Shown here: piece by piece, positions 17,619 to 26,531 of the stretch
Position numbering within the stretch: the stretch's first letter is position 1
How the letters are laid out: each line of letters starts with the position of its first letter
Source of the DNA: an uncultured Pelagibacteraceae bacterium
GTDB lineage: Bacteria > Pseudomonadota > Alphaproteobacteria > Pelagibacterales > Pelagibacteraceae
Length of the DNA stretch: 42,375 nucleotides
Direction: 5' to 3'
Assembly (NCBI GenBank): GCA_902521075.1
Contig: CABYQM010000010.1
Location: forward strand, 1-42,375
Translations under genes and position numbers: made by a program
The notes under the pieces: generated by a model
What the model saw: only the letters and a program-made list of their open reading frames with translations
Told to the model about the DNA's origin: nothing
Databases searched by the model: none

Positions 17619-18647
17619 ATGCCTAACAAAACTTTTTTTTGGTTTTTCTTGCCAACTGGATTGGCAATGATTTTATTTATAGGTCTTCCTATTATTTCAA
17701 CAGGGATACAATCATTTTATGCGCAGCACGACCAGGTTGTTAAGGAAGTAAAAAAATGTGATCCTTTTGGATGTACAGTTTCTATAGTTGTTGACCAAGA
17801 AAAAACCTCAAAAATTCGTGAAGAAAAGCCTTTAGGAAAATTCAACGGATTTGGGACTTATGTGGATAGAAATCATCTTGCAGTCGAAGAGATTGGAAAT
17901 TTTTGGAATGAAACAAATAGTTTTGGGGAATTTGTGGATCAAGTTACTAACCTACCCTTTTATAAGGCTCTAATTTTTACTTTAACCTATTGTTTGTTTG
18001 TAACTCCTAACGTCTTACTTTTAGGTTTTATAATTGCTTTAAGTCTTAATGCAGTAACTAGAAGAATTAGAGGACCATTAATATTTGGAACCATATTGCC
18101 AATGATTGTCACTCCATTGGTAGGTTCTTTAGTTTTATTTTGGATGATAGATGCAGAGGGGATTATTGGTGCGAATTTGCAGATGTTGATGGATGATCCT
18201 TATTTATCATTAAAATCCTCAAAAACTCTTACTTGGATAACTATAATAATTTATGGAATTTGGCACCATTCACCATTTGCTTTTGTAGTATTTTATGCAG
18301 CTTTACAAACTGTTCCGCAAGAACCTGTTGAAGCAGCTATTATTGATGGAGCATCAAGATGGCAGAGAGTAAGACATATTGTTTTGCCTCATATTTATCC
18401 TGTAGTTACATTTGTTGCTCTCATATCCTTGATGGATAATTTTAGAGTTTTTGAGCCTATAATTGGTTTCAGTGCTGAAGGAAGTGCTCAATCTTTGTCT
18501 TGGTTAATTTATGATAACCTAGTTAATGAGGAAGTAATATTATTTGGTTCGGCCGCAGCCACCTCAATGATGACGATTGTTGGGATAGCCATACTTTTAG
18601 CACCAGTTTTAATAAGAACATGGAAGGAATTTAGGACAGCGAGATAA
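17619..18647 (+). CDS. Sugar-type ABC transporter permease (MalF-like)
   Basis: 342 residues, about six membrane helices, with a polar stretch of ~75 residues after the first helix (roughly 30-110). The ATPase-contact loop is EAAIIDGASRWQRVRHIVLPH near residue 240. It would pair with the next permease to form the heterodimeric inner-membrane channel. Its stop is immediately followed by the ATG of the partner. The start is only eight bases beyond a strong hairpin and lacks a visible ribosome-binding site, so expression is probably much lower than that of the binding protein. Confidence 0.92.
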   Translation: MPNKTFFWFFLPTGLAMILFIGLPIISTGIQSFYAQHDQVVKEVKKCDPFGCTVSIVVDQEKTSKIREEKPLGKFNGFGTYVDRNHLAVEEIGNFWNETNSFGEFVDQVTNLPFYKALIFTLTYCLFVTPNVLLLGFIIALSLNAVTRRIRGPLIFGTILPMIVTPLVGSLVLFWMIDAEGIIGANLQMLMDDPYLSLKSSKTLTWITIIIYGIWHHSPFAFVVFYAALQTVPQEPVEAAIIDGASRWQRVRHIVLPHIYPVVTFVALISLMDNFRVFEPIIGFSAEGSAQSLSWLIYDNLVNEEVILFGSAAATSMMTIVGIAILLAPVLIRTWKEFRTAR

Positions 18648-19529
18648 ATGGAATACGGACTTGATAAAAGATCGAATGCTTTAAAAATATTTAATACCAC
18701 CTTTATAATAGTTTGGTTGTTGGTTGCATGCTTTCCCTTTATTTGGACCTTCTGGGGATCATTTAAAGTAAGAGCTGACTTTTTTTCAAGAGCTGACTGG
18801 TGGTATGCTATTACAGCATTCAATACATTGTTAGAAACTGGAGGAAAGTTTACAACAGATGCTTATAATCAAGCATGGACTGAAGGAGAGTTTTGGAAAG
18901 CATCTAGGAATACAGTTATAGTTACATTTTTTGTTGTAACCATTTCATTGTTCCTCGGAACCTTGGGAGCTTATGCTTTATCTAGGTCTACAAGAAATTA
19001 TGCATTTTGGATTTTAATTGCAGCATTAATTTTTAGAGCAATGCCGCATATTACATTGGTCTCTGGTTATTTATTTCCGTTTTTTCAATTACAAATTTGG
19101 GGAATACTACCCACGACCATCGTTGTTCTTGTTGCAATAAATCAACCATTTACTTTGTGGTTATTGTATTCATTTTTTAAAACTGTTCCTAAAGAACTTG
19201 ATGAAAGTGCTTTAATTGATGGCTGCTCTTATTTTCAAGCATTTAGACATATCATTATGCCAGTTATGTGGCCTGGAGTAATAACAGCTGGATTATTTAG
19301 TTTAATGCTTGCGTATAATGATTTTACAGTAACTGCTCTTTTATTAAATCAGGAAAATCATACTATGGTACCCAAAATTCAAAGTTATCTTGGAACAAAT
19401 CAACATGAAGGTAATTTGATGTGGGCTGTTTCTGCAGTTGTCTCAGCAACTGCTCCTTTATTTATGTTAGTTATGTTTTTCCAAAGACAAGTAATCAGTG
19501 GATTAACAGCTGGTGCTGTGAAGGGATAA
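18648..19529 (+). CDS. Sugar-type ABC transporter permease (MalG-like)
   Basis: 293 residues, six predicted membrane helices, contact loop DESALIDGCSYFQAFRHIIMP near residue 185, and the MalG-type SRSTRNYAFWILIAALIFRA region. It abuts the MalF-like gene without a gap and overlaps the following HAD gene by one base (TAATG). No ATPase gene follows; the importer must borrow an ATPase encoded elsewhere. Confidence 0.92.
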   Translation: MEYGLDKRSNALKIFNTTFIIVWLLVACFPFIWTFWGSFKVRADFFSRADWWYAITAFNTLLETGGKFTTDAYNQAWTEGEFWKASRNTVIVTFFVVTISLFLGTLGAYALSRSTRNYAFWILIAALIFRAMPHITLVSGYLFPFFQLQIWGILPTTIVVLVAINQPFTLWLLYSFFKTVPKELDESALIDGCSYFQAFRHIIMPVMWPGVITAGLFSLMLAYNDFTVTALLLNQENHTMVPKIQSYLGTNQHEGNLMWAVSAVVSATAPLFMLVMFFQRQVISGLTAGAVKG

Positions 19530-20188
19530 TGAGCTATAAAGCTGTTTTATTTGGTTCAATTGGAACCTTAGCTGAAACATCAGATCTTCAAAGAGATGCA
19601 TTTAATGAAGCTTTTAAAATAAGTGGATTAGACTGGTTCTGGGATGAAGATATATACAGAAAACTATTGTCAAAATCAGGCGGAACTACAAGAATTAATG
19701 ATTACGCAAAAGAAACTAGTGTTGAAATAGATGGAAAAAAAATAAGAAATTTAAAAACCAAAATTTTTAATGAATATTTAAACAAACACAAAGTTGAGCC
19801 TAGAGAAGGTGTAAATGAAATAATTCAATTTTGCAAAAAGAACAAAATAAAAATTGGGCTTGCTAGCTCAACAACAAGTAATAATATCAATTCTATTTTT
19901 AACTCGTTAAGAGGAAGAATTGAAAAAAAAGATTTTGATTTTATCGGCAACAATGAATTCATATTAAGAGAAAAACCATATCCCGATATTTATAATTATG
20001 CTTTAAAATACTTTAATATTAACTCAGACGAATGTGTTGCAATTGAAGATACAGAAGAAAGTTTAAATTCTGCTTTAAGTGCTGATATAAAATGCATTGC
20101 ATTTCCTGGAAAATATCACACTCAATACGATTTTGATGGAAACTATTTAAAGGTTAATAAATTATCAAAAAAAATCTTTAATAAATAA
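19529..20188 (+). CDS. CbbY-like HAD-superfamily protein lacking the catalytic aspartates
   Basis: 219 residues from the ATG at 19529; upstream in-frame extension overlaps the permease and is rejected. The sequence follows CbbY-type phosphatases (sugar bisphosphate phosphatases): RDAFNEAFKISGLDWFWDED, LASSTTSNN (motif II region), REKPYPDIYNYAL with K149 (motif III), and AIEDTEESL with E173-D174 (motif IV). Motif I, normally FDxDGTL, reads LFGSIGTL (residues 7-14): both the nucleophile Asp and the acid/base Asp are replaced (Gly9, Ile11). The codons ggt tca att are unambiguous. It may be a non-catalytic ligand-binding or regulatory protein, or use different chemistry. Translationally coupled to the sugar-type permeases. 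Confidence 0.85.
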   Translation: MSYKAVLFGSIGTLAETSDLQRDAFNEAFKISGLDWFWDEDIYRKLLSKSGGTTRINDYAKETSVEIDGKKIRNLKTKIFNEYLNKHKVEPREGVNEIIQFCKKNKIKIGLASSTTSNNINSIFNSLRGRIEKKDFDFIGNNEFILREKPYPDIYNYALKYFNINSDECVAIEDTEESLNSALSADIKCIAFPGKYHTQYDFDGNYLKVNKLSKKIFNK

Positions 20189-20792
20189 TATCCTTAATGA
20201 TGTAAAAAACTATACCTGACATAAATATTATAATAAAAATATTTATGTATTTCCAAAAGCTTCTGTTATTTAATTTGTTTGAAAAAATTTTAGATAAGTA
20301 TCCTAAAGAAAAGAAAAATAAAAAAGAGGCTATTGAAGCACCTATTCCAAAGTAAATTTTGTTTTCAATATTAAAGGATTTTGAGAAATTTCCTAAAAAA
20401 AATACTGTATCAGAATATACGTGTGGGTTTAAATATGTAAAACCTAAGGTCTTAATAAAGATATTAATTGAACTCTGTGCTATGACATTATTTTTAAATT
20501 CTAAAGATTTAAATTTAAATATTTCTTTAATTTTTCCGTAAATAAAAAAAGATAAAAAAATAATTAAAAGGATATTTAAAATCAGCTCCACTACATTATT
20601 AAAATAATTAGAAAAATAATTAAATAAAAAAATACCTAAGAAAATTAAAATCAAATCAGATAATGCACAGACTAAGCAAACTAAAAATATATATTGTTTC
20701 TTTAGTCCTTGTTCTATTACAAAAACATTTTGTGGTCCTATTGCAAAAATTAATGTTAAGCCTGTCAAAAAACCTAAAAAAAGAAAAGACAT
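20178..20792 (-). CDS. LysE family amino-acid exporter
   Basis: 204 residues, about six membrane helices, with the family's N-terminal signature GFLTGLTLIFAIGPQNVFVIEQGLKK and a later TYLNPHVYSDTVFFLG block matching LysE/ArgO (basic amino-acid export) more than RhtB. It converges with the HAD gene with an 11-base overlap, and starts two bases after the MFS gene's stop, so both are co-transcribed on the minus strand. Substrate presumed basic amino acids, by family. Confidence 0.9.
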   Translation of the reverse strand: MSFLFLGFLTGLTLIFAIGPQNVFVIEQGLKKQYIFLVCLVCALSDLILIFLGIFLFNYFSNYFNNVVELILNILLIIFLSFFIYGKIKEIFKFKSLEFKNNVIAQSSINIFIKTLGFTYLNPHVYSDTVFFLGNFSKSFNIENKIYFGIGASIASFLFFFSLGYLSKIFSNKLNNRSFWKYINIFIIIFMSGIVFYIIKDIIY

Positions 20793-20794
20793 GT

Positions 20795-21964
20795 TTAAGA
20801 AACTGATTTTTTATCGGCCATATAACTTACAAAAATAATTAATATTAAAAAAGGTATACAAATAAGATTCATCATTTTCCATCCAATAGAATTTAGTAAA
20901 ATTCCAGCAGATAAACTGGCTAAAGCCATGGTTGAAAAAACAATTAAATCATTTATGCCTTGTACTTTAAATTTTTCTTCTTTGTTATAAGTCAAAACTA
21001 CTAAGCTGGTACCTGATATAAACAAAAAATTCCAACCGAGACCTAAAAAAATTAATGAGAGCATATAATTAAGATATGTCTGTTCAAATAAACTTAAAAG
21101 AACTGTGATGAAAAAAAATAAAACTCCACCATAAATTATTGCACTGTGTCCATATTTTTTTATTAAATTACCTGTTATTAGCGAAGGTAAAAACATTGCA
21201 ACCACATGAAATTGTAATACTAACCCAGTTTCTTTTAAGCTCATATTTTCCATAACATGCATACTTAAAGGAGTTGCTGTCATTAAAAATGACATTACAG
21301 CATAAGCAAAAGCAGCTGCAGTAATTGCTTGTAAAAACCTTGGTTGTAATACGATAGATTTTAGATTTCTTATATTTCCTTCTTTTAAACTATCCTCCTG
21401 AACATTTTCTACATTTTTGAAAAAAAATAAAAAAACTCCAGGCATAAAAGAAAGGAAAGATAATAAAAGATAAGAACCAACATACAATTGATCTTGGATT
21501 AAATCTTTAGTGTAATTTGCAAGACTTATGCCTAAAAATGCTGAAACAATTCCTGCCAATAGAAGAGTAGAAATTGCTTTTGGTATTTTGACTTTTTCAA
21601 CGCTTTCAGCTGCTGCAAATCTATATTGATGATTAAATGCAGCTCCCATTCCAAGAATTAAGCAAGATAGACAAAATAAATTAAAACTTTTCTGACTGAT
21701 TGCAAAAGCAGCAAGTAGTGCAGAACATGAACTTCCTATAGCCGCAAATACAAAACCATTTCTCCTTCCAATTTTACTCATAATATTTGCCGCTAAGACA
21801 GTAAAACTTGCAGTTCCAACTACAAATAAAGCAGTTGGCAAAGTTGATAAAGATTGATTTGAGCTAATTTGGGAACCAACAATTCCACTGAGAAATACTG
21901 TTATTGTTGCTGTGGTAAAACCAAATATCTGACTTAACGTAAGTAAAGATAAATTTCTATTCAT
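20795..21964 (-). CDS. MFS transporter
   Basis: 389 residues from ATG at 21964 (MNRNLSLLTLSQIFG); a four-codon longer TTG start is less likely. Twelve probable membrane helices, the loop-2 motif IMSKIGRRNGFVFAAIGS, and GMGAAFNHQYRFAAAE near helix 5. This is a general efflux/uptake carrier; no substrate clue. Divergent from the racemase gene (83-base gap), upstream of lysE. Confidence 0.88.
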   Translation of the reverse strand: MNRNLSLLTLSQIFGFTTATITVFLSGIVGSQISSNQSLSTLPTALFVVGTASFTVLAANIMSKIGRRNGFVFAAIGSSCSALLAAFAISQKSFNLFCLSCLILGMGAAFNHQYRFAAAESVEKVKIPKAISTLLLAGIVSAFLGISLANYTKDLIQDQLYVGSYLLLSFLSFMPGVFLFFFKNVENVQEDSLKEGNIRNLKSIVLQPRFLQAITAAAFAYAVMSFLMTATPLSMHVMENMSLKETGLVLQFHVVAMFLPSLITGNLIKKYGHSAIIYGGVLFFFITVLLSLFEQTYLNYMLSLIFLGLGWNFLFISGTSLVVLTYNKEEKFKVQGINDLIVFSTMALASLSAGILLNSIGWKMMNLICIPFLILIIFVSYMADKKSVS

Positions 21965-22047
21965 AATTAGCGTCAATATATTTTTGCTGTTATTTAAATA
22001 TCTATATAGATGTTTTGAATTTTAATATAGAAGATATTATTTAAATT

Positions 22048-22749
22048 ATGATTGGTATATTAGGAGGTATGGGAACTCAAGCGGGCTTAGACTTTTGTGA
22101 TAAGCTTGCAAAATTAAACAGAGGAAAATTAGATCAAAAATACCCAATGTTTGTCCTCTATAATAAATCAAATACACCACGAAGAGCAGAGAATTTAAAA
22201 CAATACAAAAATGTTTTAAAAGAATTAATTGCTGGTTGTCAAATGCTGGAAAAAAATAAGTGCAAGTTTATTGTAATGCCTTGCAACACAGCACATTACT
22301 GGCATGAAGATATTCAAAAAAAAATATCAGTACCATTTCTTAGTATGCCAAAAGAGGTATATTTAAACACAAAAAAAAAATTTAAGAAAAATTCAACTAT
22401 AGGATTATTATGTACTGAAGCTACTTTAGACACAAAAATCTACCATAAGTATTTTGAAAAAAATTATAATTTGATAAGTCCGAGTGAAAGGTTACAAAAG
22501 AGTTCAGTAAATACTGCAATTAAATATGTAAAAAAAGGTAAAGTAAAAGATGCTGAAAAAGCTTTAAGACCAGCAGTTAAATTTTTAATGAAAAAAAAAT
22601 GTAAAAAAATAATTCTTGGTTGTACAGAACTACCAATAGCTATTTTTTCATACAAATCTTTTAAAAAAGCAAAAGATTCAAAATTATTTATAGACCCAAA
22701 TCTTTTGTTAGCTCAAGTTTGCATGAAAAAATACAAAAATTTAAAGTAA
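22048..22749 (+). CDS. Aspartate/glutamate racemase family protein
   Basis: 233 residues, normal length. Both catalytic cysteines are present in the expected settings: C79 in VMPCNTAHYW and C192 in LGCTELPIAIF, with N-terminal GILGGMGTQAGLDF. It interconverts L- and D-aspartate (or a related amino acid) without a cofactor. Very lysine-rich, in line with the genome. Convergent with the methyltransferase gene, two bases between stops. Confidence 0.9.
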   Translation: MIGILGGMGTQAGLDFCDKLAKLNRGKLDQKYPMFVLYNKSNTPRRAENLKQYKNVLKELIAGCQMLEKNKCKFIVMPCNTAHYWHEDIQKKISVPFLSMPKEVYLNTKKKFKKNSTIGLLCTEATLDTKIYHKYFEKNYNLISPSERLQKSSVNTAIKYVKKGKVKDAEKALRPAVKFLMKKKCKKIILGCTELPIAIFSYKSFKKAKDSKLFIDPNLLLAQVCMKKYKNLK

Positions 22750-22751
22750 AT

Positions 22752-23405
22752 TCAATTTTTTTTATTACAAATAAAATATAATTTTCTTGGAAATGATCCT
22801 TCTTCAAAATACTCAATATTTAAGTTTTTAAATCCATTTGTTAAATTCAGTATTTTATCTTTAGAAAAAAAATGAATAATAAAACCATCTATTTCGTATA
22901 GATCTTCTCCTCTATGAATTCCTTTTTTATAGTCTCCATCATCAGTATTTCTGACTGTGTAAATATTTAATCCTCCAGGTTTTAAAATTCTATGAATTTC
23001 GCTATTAAGTTTGTCCAAATCTTTCTGGGTTAAAGCCATGCAATAAAGCATATGTGAATAACAAGCGTCAACTGAATTAGTTTCAAATGGTAAGTCTTCT
23101 CTTATGTCAAATTTTAATGTTGAAATTGAAGATGTTAAATTTTCTTTTTTTATTTTTTCATTGATAATTTTAATTCCATTTTCACTATAGTCTAATGCTG
23201 TCACATTTATCGAATTCTTTCCAAAGTAAATGCTATCTCTTCCTAGACCTGCTCCTAGCTCAACAATTTTAGAATAATTATTTTCTTTGAAAATATTTAA
23301 AGCTTTTTTTGCAGGTAAACTTGGTTCTAAACCAAACATCTCAGGCTTATTTGAGAAATTAGTTTCCCAATGCTGAGATTGTAGGTTTAAAATATTTTTA
23401 TCCAA
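22752..23405 (-). CDS. Class I SAM-dependent methyltransferase
   Basis: 217 residues with the SAM-binding motif I VELGAGLGRDSIYFGKN (about 48-64), acidic motif II end ALDYSENG, and post-motif YSHMLYCMALTQKDL followed by HRILKPGGLNIYTVRNTDDG. Resembles tellurite-resistance/TehB-like and thiol methyltransferases of the UbiE/Methyltransf_11 type. The substrate cannot be assigned. One base from the peroxiredoxin gene on the same strand, so likely one transcript, perhaps in detoxification. Confidence 0.85.
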   Translation of the reverse strand: MDKNILNLQSQHWETNFSNKPEMFGLEPSLPAKKALNIFKENNYSKIVELGAGLGRDSIYFGKNSINVTALDYSENGIKIINEKIKKENLTSSISTLKFDIREDLPFETNSVDACYSHMLYCMALTQKDLDKLNSEIHRILKPGGLNIYTVRNTDDGDYKKGIHRGEDLYEIDGFIIHFFSKDKILNLTNGFKNLNIEYFEEGSFPRKLYFICNKKN

Positions 23406-23406
23406 T

Positions 23407-24066
23407 TTACTTAGAAGGATCTGGAACCTTTCTTAGATAAGGTTTTACAGTTTCCCATCCATCTGGATATATTTTTTTAGCTTCATCATCTTTAATCGCT
23501 GGCAAAATAACAACATCCTCTCCCTTTTTCCAATTAGCAGGAGTAGCTACTTTATGTTTAGCTGTTAGCTGCATAGAGTCTATTGCACGCAAAATCTCTA
23601 AAAAGTTTCTTCCAGTTGCCATAGGATATGTAAGATATAATCCAATTCTCTTATCAGGTCTGATTACAAAAATAGTTCTTACAGTTTCATTATCAACTGC
23701 AGTTCTACCCATTGAGGTTGTTCCAGCATCTGCTTCCAACATATTAAACAATTTTGCTACTTTTAAATCTTCATCAGCAATAATTGGATAATTTGGTTTT
23801 GTACCAGATACATCTTTAATATCATCTAGCCATTTTTTATGATCCTCTACCCCATCAACGCTTAAACCAATTACTTTGACATTTCTTTTATCGAATTCAT
23901 CTTTCATTAATCCTAAAGCACCAAGTTCTGTAGTACAAACTGGTGTAAAATCTTTAGGGTGTGAAAAAATAACTCCCCAACTATCACCTAACCATTCGTG
24001 AAAAGAAATATCTCCTTCAGTTGTTTTAGCTTGAAAATCAGGACACATACTATTTATTTTTAACAT
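23407..24066 (-). CDS. 1-Cys peroxiredoxin (Prx6 type)
   Basis: 219 residues. The active-site block SHPKDFTPVCTTELGAL carries the peroxidatic Cys44 with the PxxxTxxC arrangement, and the long C-terminal domain (…TSMGRTAVDNETVRTIFVI, YPMATGRNFLEILRAIDSMQ, PANWKKGEDVVILPA) is that of Prx6/AhpC2-type enzymes. Reduces peroxides in the cytoplasm. A strong ribosome-binding site precedes it. Divergent from the MBL-fold sulfur operon. Confidence 0.95.
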   Translation of the reverse strand: MLKINSMCPDFQAKTTEGDISFHEWLGDSWGVIFSHPKDFTPVCTTELGALGLMKDEFDKRNVKVIGLSVDGVEDHKKWLDDIKDVSGTKPNYPIIADEDLKVAKLFNMLEADAGTTSMGRTAVDNETVRTIFVIRPDKRIGLYLTYPMATGRNFLEILRAIDSMQLTAKHKVATPANWKKGEDVVILPAIKDDEAKKIYPDGWETVKPYLRKVPDPSK

Positions 24067-24068
24067 TG

Positions 24069-24078
24069 TCTCCTCCTT
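24069..24078 (-). promoter_or_regulatory. Unusually strong Shine-Dalgarno site of the peroxiredoxin gene
   Basis: On the minus strand the sequence reads AAGGAGGAGA two bases before a short spacer to the ATG at 24066. It is the closest to the ideal anti-16S complement in the window; most neighbours have weak sites, implying high peroxiredoxin synthesis. Confidence 0.8.
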
Positions 24079-24140
24079 ATAAAAAAAATATTATATGAAA
24101 GATTGTTTTACTAAGCAAACTTTTATAAAGTTAAGTATTT

Positions 24141-24836
24141 ATGATATTTGAACAACTTTTCGATCAAAAATCTTCTACATACACTTATATAATTGCAAGT
24201 GGTGAAGGTAGAGAAGCATTAATAATTGATCCAGTCATTGAACATTCTGATGAGTATTCAACTATATTAAATAATTTAGATCTTAAACTTGTAAAAGTAA
24301 TTGATACTCACATTCATGCTGATCACATCTCAGCATTAAATGAATTAAATAAAAGAACAAACTGTATAAGAGTTATGGGAGAAAAATCTAAATCAGAAGT
24401 GATAGATCTAAGAATTAAAGATGGTGAAAAAATTAAAGCTGAAGAAGTTGAACTTCAAGCAATTTATACTCCTGGTCATACTGACTGCTCTTATAGTTTT
24501 TTGATGAATGATAGAGTTTTTACTGGAGATACACTTTTAATAAATGGAAGTGGTAGAACAGATTTTCAAAATGGTAATGCTTACGATGCTTATGATTCTA
24601 TATTTAATAAATTATTAAAATTACCCGAAAAAACTCTCGTATTTCCAGCTCATGATTATAATGGCAAGAAATTTTCCACTATTGAAAATGAAAAAAATAA
24701 TAATCCAAGATTACAAGTAAGTTCAAAGGAAGAATACGCGGATATAATGAATAATCTAAATCTTGCAAATCCAAAAATGATGGATGTCGCAGTGCCAGCT
24801 AATGTAAAAGGGCTTACTTTAGACAATATTAATTAA
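24141..24836 (+). CDS. MBL-fold metallohydrolase, persulfide dioxygenase (ETHE1)-like
   Basis: 231 residues. Metal-binding residues: THIHADH (H57, H59, D61, H62), H113 in YTPGHTDCSYSF, D130 in VFTGDTLLINGSGRTDFQ and H171 in FPAHDYNG. The GSGRTDFQ segment is characteristic of ETHE1-like glutathione persulfide dioxygenases rather than glyoxalase II. It would oxidise glutathione persulfide to sulfite and glutathione. Followed by cysE and cysK, so it may manage sulfane sulfur around cysteine synthesis. The mononuclear-iron role is inferred from family. Confidence 0.82.
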   Translation: MIFEQLFDQKSSTYTYIIASGEGREALIIDPVIEHSDEYSTILNNLDLKLVKVIDTHIHADHISALNELNKRTNCIRVMGEKSKSEVIDLRIKDGEKIKAEEVELQAIYTPGHTDCSYSFLMNDRVFTGDTLLINGSGRTDFQNGNAYDAYDSIFNKLLKLPEKTLVFPAHDYNGKKFSTIENEKNNNPRLQVSSKEEYADIMNNLNLANPKMMDVAVPANVKGLTLDNIN

Positions 24837-24873
24837 CTTTAAATTCCAACATTAATAACTATATAGGCAGTCT

Positions 24874-25449
24874 ATGAATGACTATTTGCAATCAATTATT
24901 GATAGGGATCCAGCGGCAAGATCTAAGTTAAGTGTAATATTAACGTACCCTGGCGTTAAGGCTGTATTTTTTCACAGAATTGCAAATTTTTTTGCTACTG
25001 CAAAATTCGATCTTATCGCAAGAATAATTTCTCAATTTTCAAGATTTTTAACTGGTATTGAAATTCATCCAAGAGCTAAGATAGGTAAAAATTTATTTAT
25101 TGATCACGGTATGGGCGTCGTTATAGGTGAAACATCTGACATTGCAGATAACGTAACAATTTATCATATGGTTACTTTAGGTGGAATATCTCCAAGCATA
25201 AATTCCAATGATCAAAGAGAAATTAAAAGACACCCTACTCTTCATGATAATGTTGTTGTTGGTTCAGGGGCACAAATTTTGGGGCCTGTAGTTGTAGGGA
25301 AAAATGCAAGAATTGGTGCTAATGCAGTTGTAACAAAAAATGTTCCTGAAAATGCTGTTATGGTAGGAATACCTGCTAAGAATGTTGGAACAGCAACTGA
25401 AGAATTTAAACCTTATGCTGTTACAAATGGCAATGAGGAAAAAGAATAA
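24874..25449 (+). CDS. cysE: Serine O-acetyltransferase (short EpsC/CysE type)
   Basis: 191 residues, the short form lacking the long N-terminal helical region of enterobacterial CysE. Left-handed beta-helix hexapeptides run from [25 protein letters not shown] to [30 protein letters not shown]; the catalytic [20 protein letters not shown] block is present. Makes O-acetylserine from serine and acetyl-CoA. Overlaps cysK by one base (TAATG), so the two products are made together. Confidence 0.95.
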   Translation: MNDYLQSIIDRDPAARSKLSVILTYPGVKAVFFHRIANFFATAKFDLIARIISQFSRFLTGIEIHPRAKIGKNLFIDHGMGVVIGETSDIADNVTIYHMVTLGGISPSINSNDQREIKRHPTLHDNVVVGSGAQILGPVVVGKNARIGANAVVTKNVPENAVMVGIPAKNVGTATEEFKPYAVTNGNEEKE

Positions 25450-26450
25450 TGAAAAATTACAAGGATGATTTTATCCAATCAATTGGAAATACTCCTTTAA
25501 TAAAACTGAAAGCTGCATCTGAAATAACTGGCTGTAACATTTATGGTAAAGCCGAATATTTAAATCCAGGAGGATCTGTAAAAGACAGAGCAGCACTTGC
25601 TTTAATAAGGGATGCTGAACAAAAAAAATTAATATCTAAAGGTGGAATAATTGTAGAAGGAACTGCAGGAAACACTGGCATTGGTTTATGCCTTATTGGA
25701 AATTCACTTGGTTACAAAACGATTATTGTAATGAATGATAATCAAACTCAAGAAAAAAAAGATACATTAAGAAATATTGGTGCAGATTTAAAATTAGTTC
25801 CACCAAAACCTTATAAAGATGAAAATAACTTTGTTAAAGTTGCTGCTAGAATGGCTGAAGACCTAAAAAGTTCAAATAATCACGGAGTTGTTTGGGCAAA
25901 TCAATTTGATAATACAGCAAACTCAAAAGGTCACTATAATACAACGGGTCCTGAGATATGGGAACAAACTGAAGGTAAAGTTGATGGATTTGTATGTTCT
26001 TCTGGAACTGGGGGAACAATTGGTGGAGTAAGTAGTTTTTTAAAAGAAAAAAATAAAGATATAAAAATTTATCTATCAGATCCAAAGGGATCCTCTCTTT
26101 ACAATCACATTGAAAACGGTGAGTTAAAAGCTGAAGGTGGATCAATAACTGAAGGCATTGGATCCAGCAGAGTAACTGCTAATTTTGCAGAAGCAAAAAT
26201 AGATGGAGCCTTTTCAATTGAAGATAAAGAGTCTTTGCCAATACTATATGATTTAATCAAAAATGAAGGTTTAAGTCTTGGAACAAGTTGTGGAGTAAAT
26301 ATCGCAGGCGCAATAAGATTGGGTAAAAAATTAGGACCAGGAAAAACTATTGTCACTATTCTTTGCGACAAATCAGACAGATACAACTCAAAGATGTTTA
26401 ATAAACCTTTTTTAATTGAAAAAGGTTTACCTTATCCCGATTGGATATAA
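25449..26450 (+). CDS. cysK: Cysteine synthase A (O-acetylserine sulfhydrylase)
   Basis: 333 residues, fold-type II PLP enzyme. PLP lysine K45 in NPGGSVKDRAAL, substrate loop EGTAGNTGIGL, phosphate-binding SSGTGGTIGG, and the C-terminal GTSCGVNIAGAIR. Converts O-acetylserine plus sulfide to cysteine. It is encoded with its substrate-making partner. The C-terminal DRYNSKMFNKPFL ending is the usual bacterial CysK form. In an organism of the SAR11 type, which lacks sulfate assimilation, the sulfide would come from imported reduced sulfur (inference). Confidence 0.94.
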   Translation: MKNYKDDFIQSIGNTPLIKLKAASEITGCNIYGKAEYLNPGGSVKDRAALALIRDAEQKKLISKGGIIVEGTAGNTGIGLCLIGNSLGYKTIIVMNDNQTQEKKDTLRNIGADLKLVPPKPYKDENNFVKVAARMAEDLKSSNNHGVVWANQFDNTANSKGHYNTTGPEIWEQTEGKVDGFVCSSGTGGTIGGVSSFLKEKNKDIKIYLSDPKGSSLYNHIENGELKAEGGSITEGIGSSRVTANFAEAKIDGAFSIEDKESLPILYDLIKNEGLSLGTSCGVNIAGAIRLGKKLGPGKTIVTILCDKSDRYNSKMFNKPFLIEKGLPYPDWI

Positions 26451-26531
26451 TCACGCATATCAGCACTGTAATAAAACCATTACATTTTTAAATTACAATA
26501 AATAATAATAATTAAAAATTAAGGAAATTTT

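Noticed and set aside
19529..20188. HAD gene as a decaying pseudogene
   Set aside because: The frame is intact, the length is normal, motifs III and IV are kept and the gene is translationally coupled to its neighbour; only motif I is changed.
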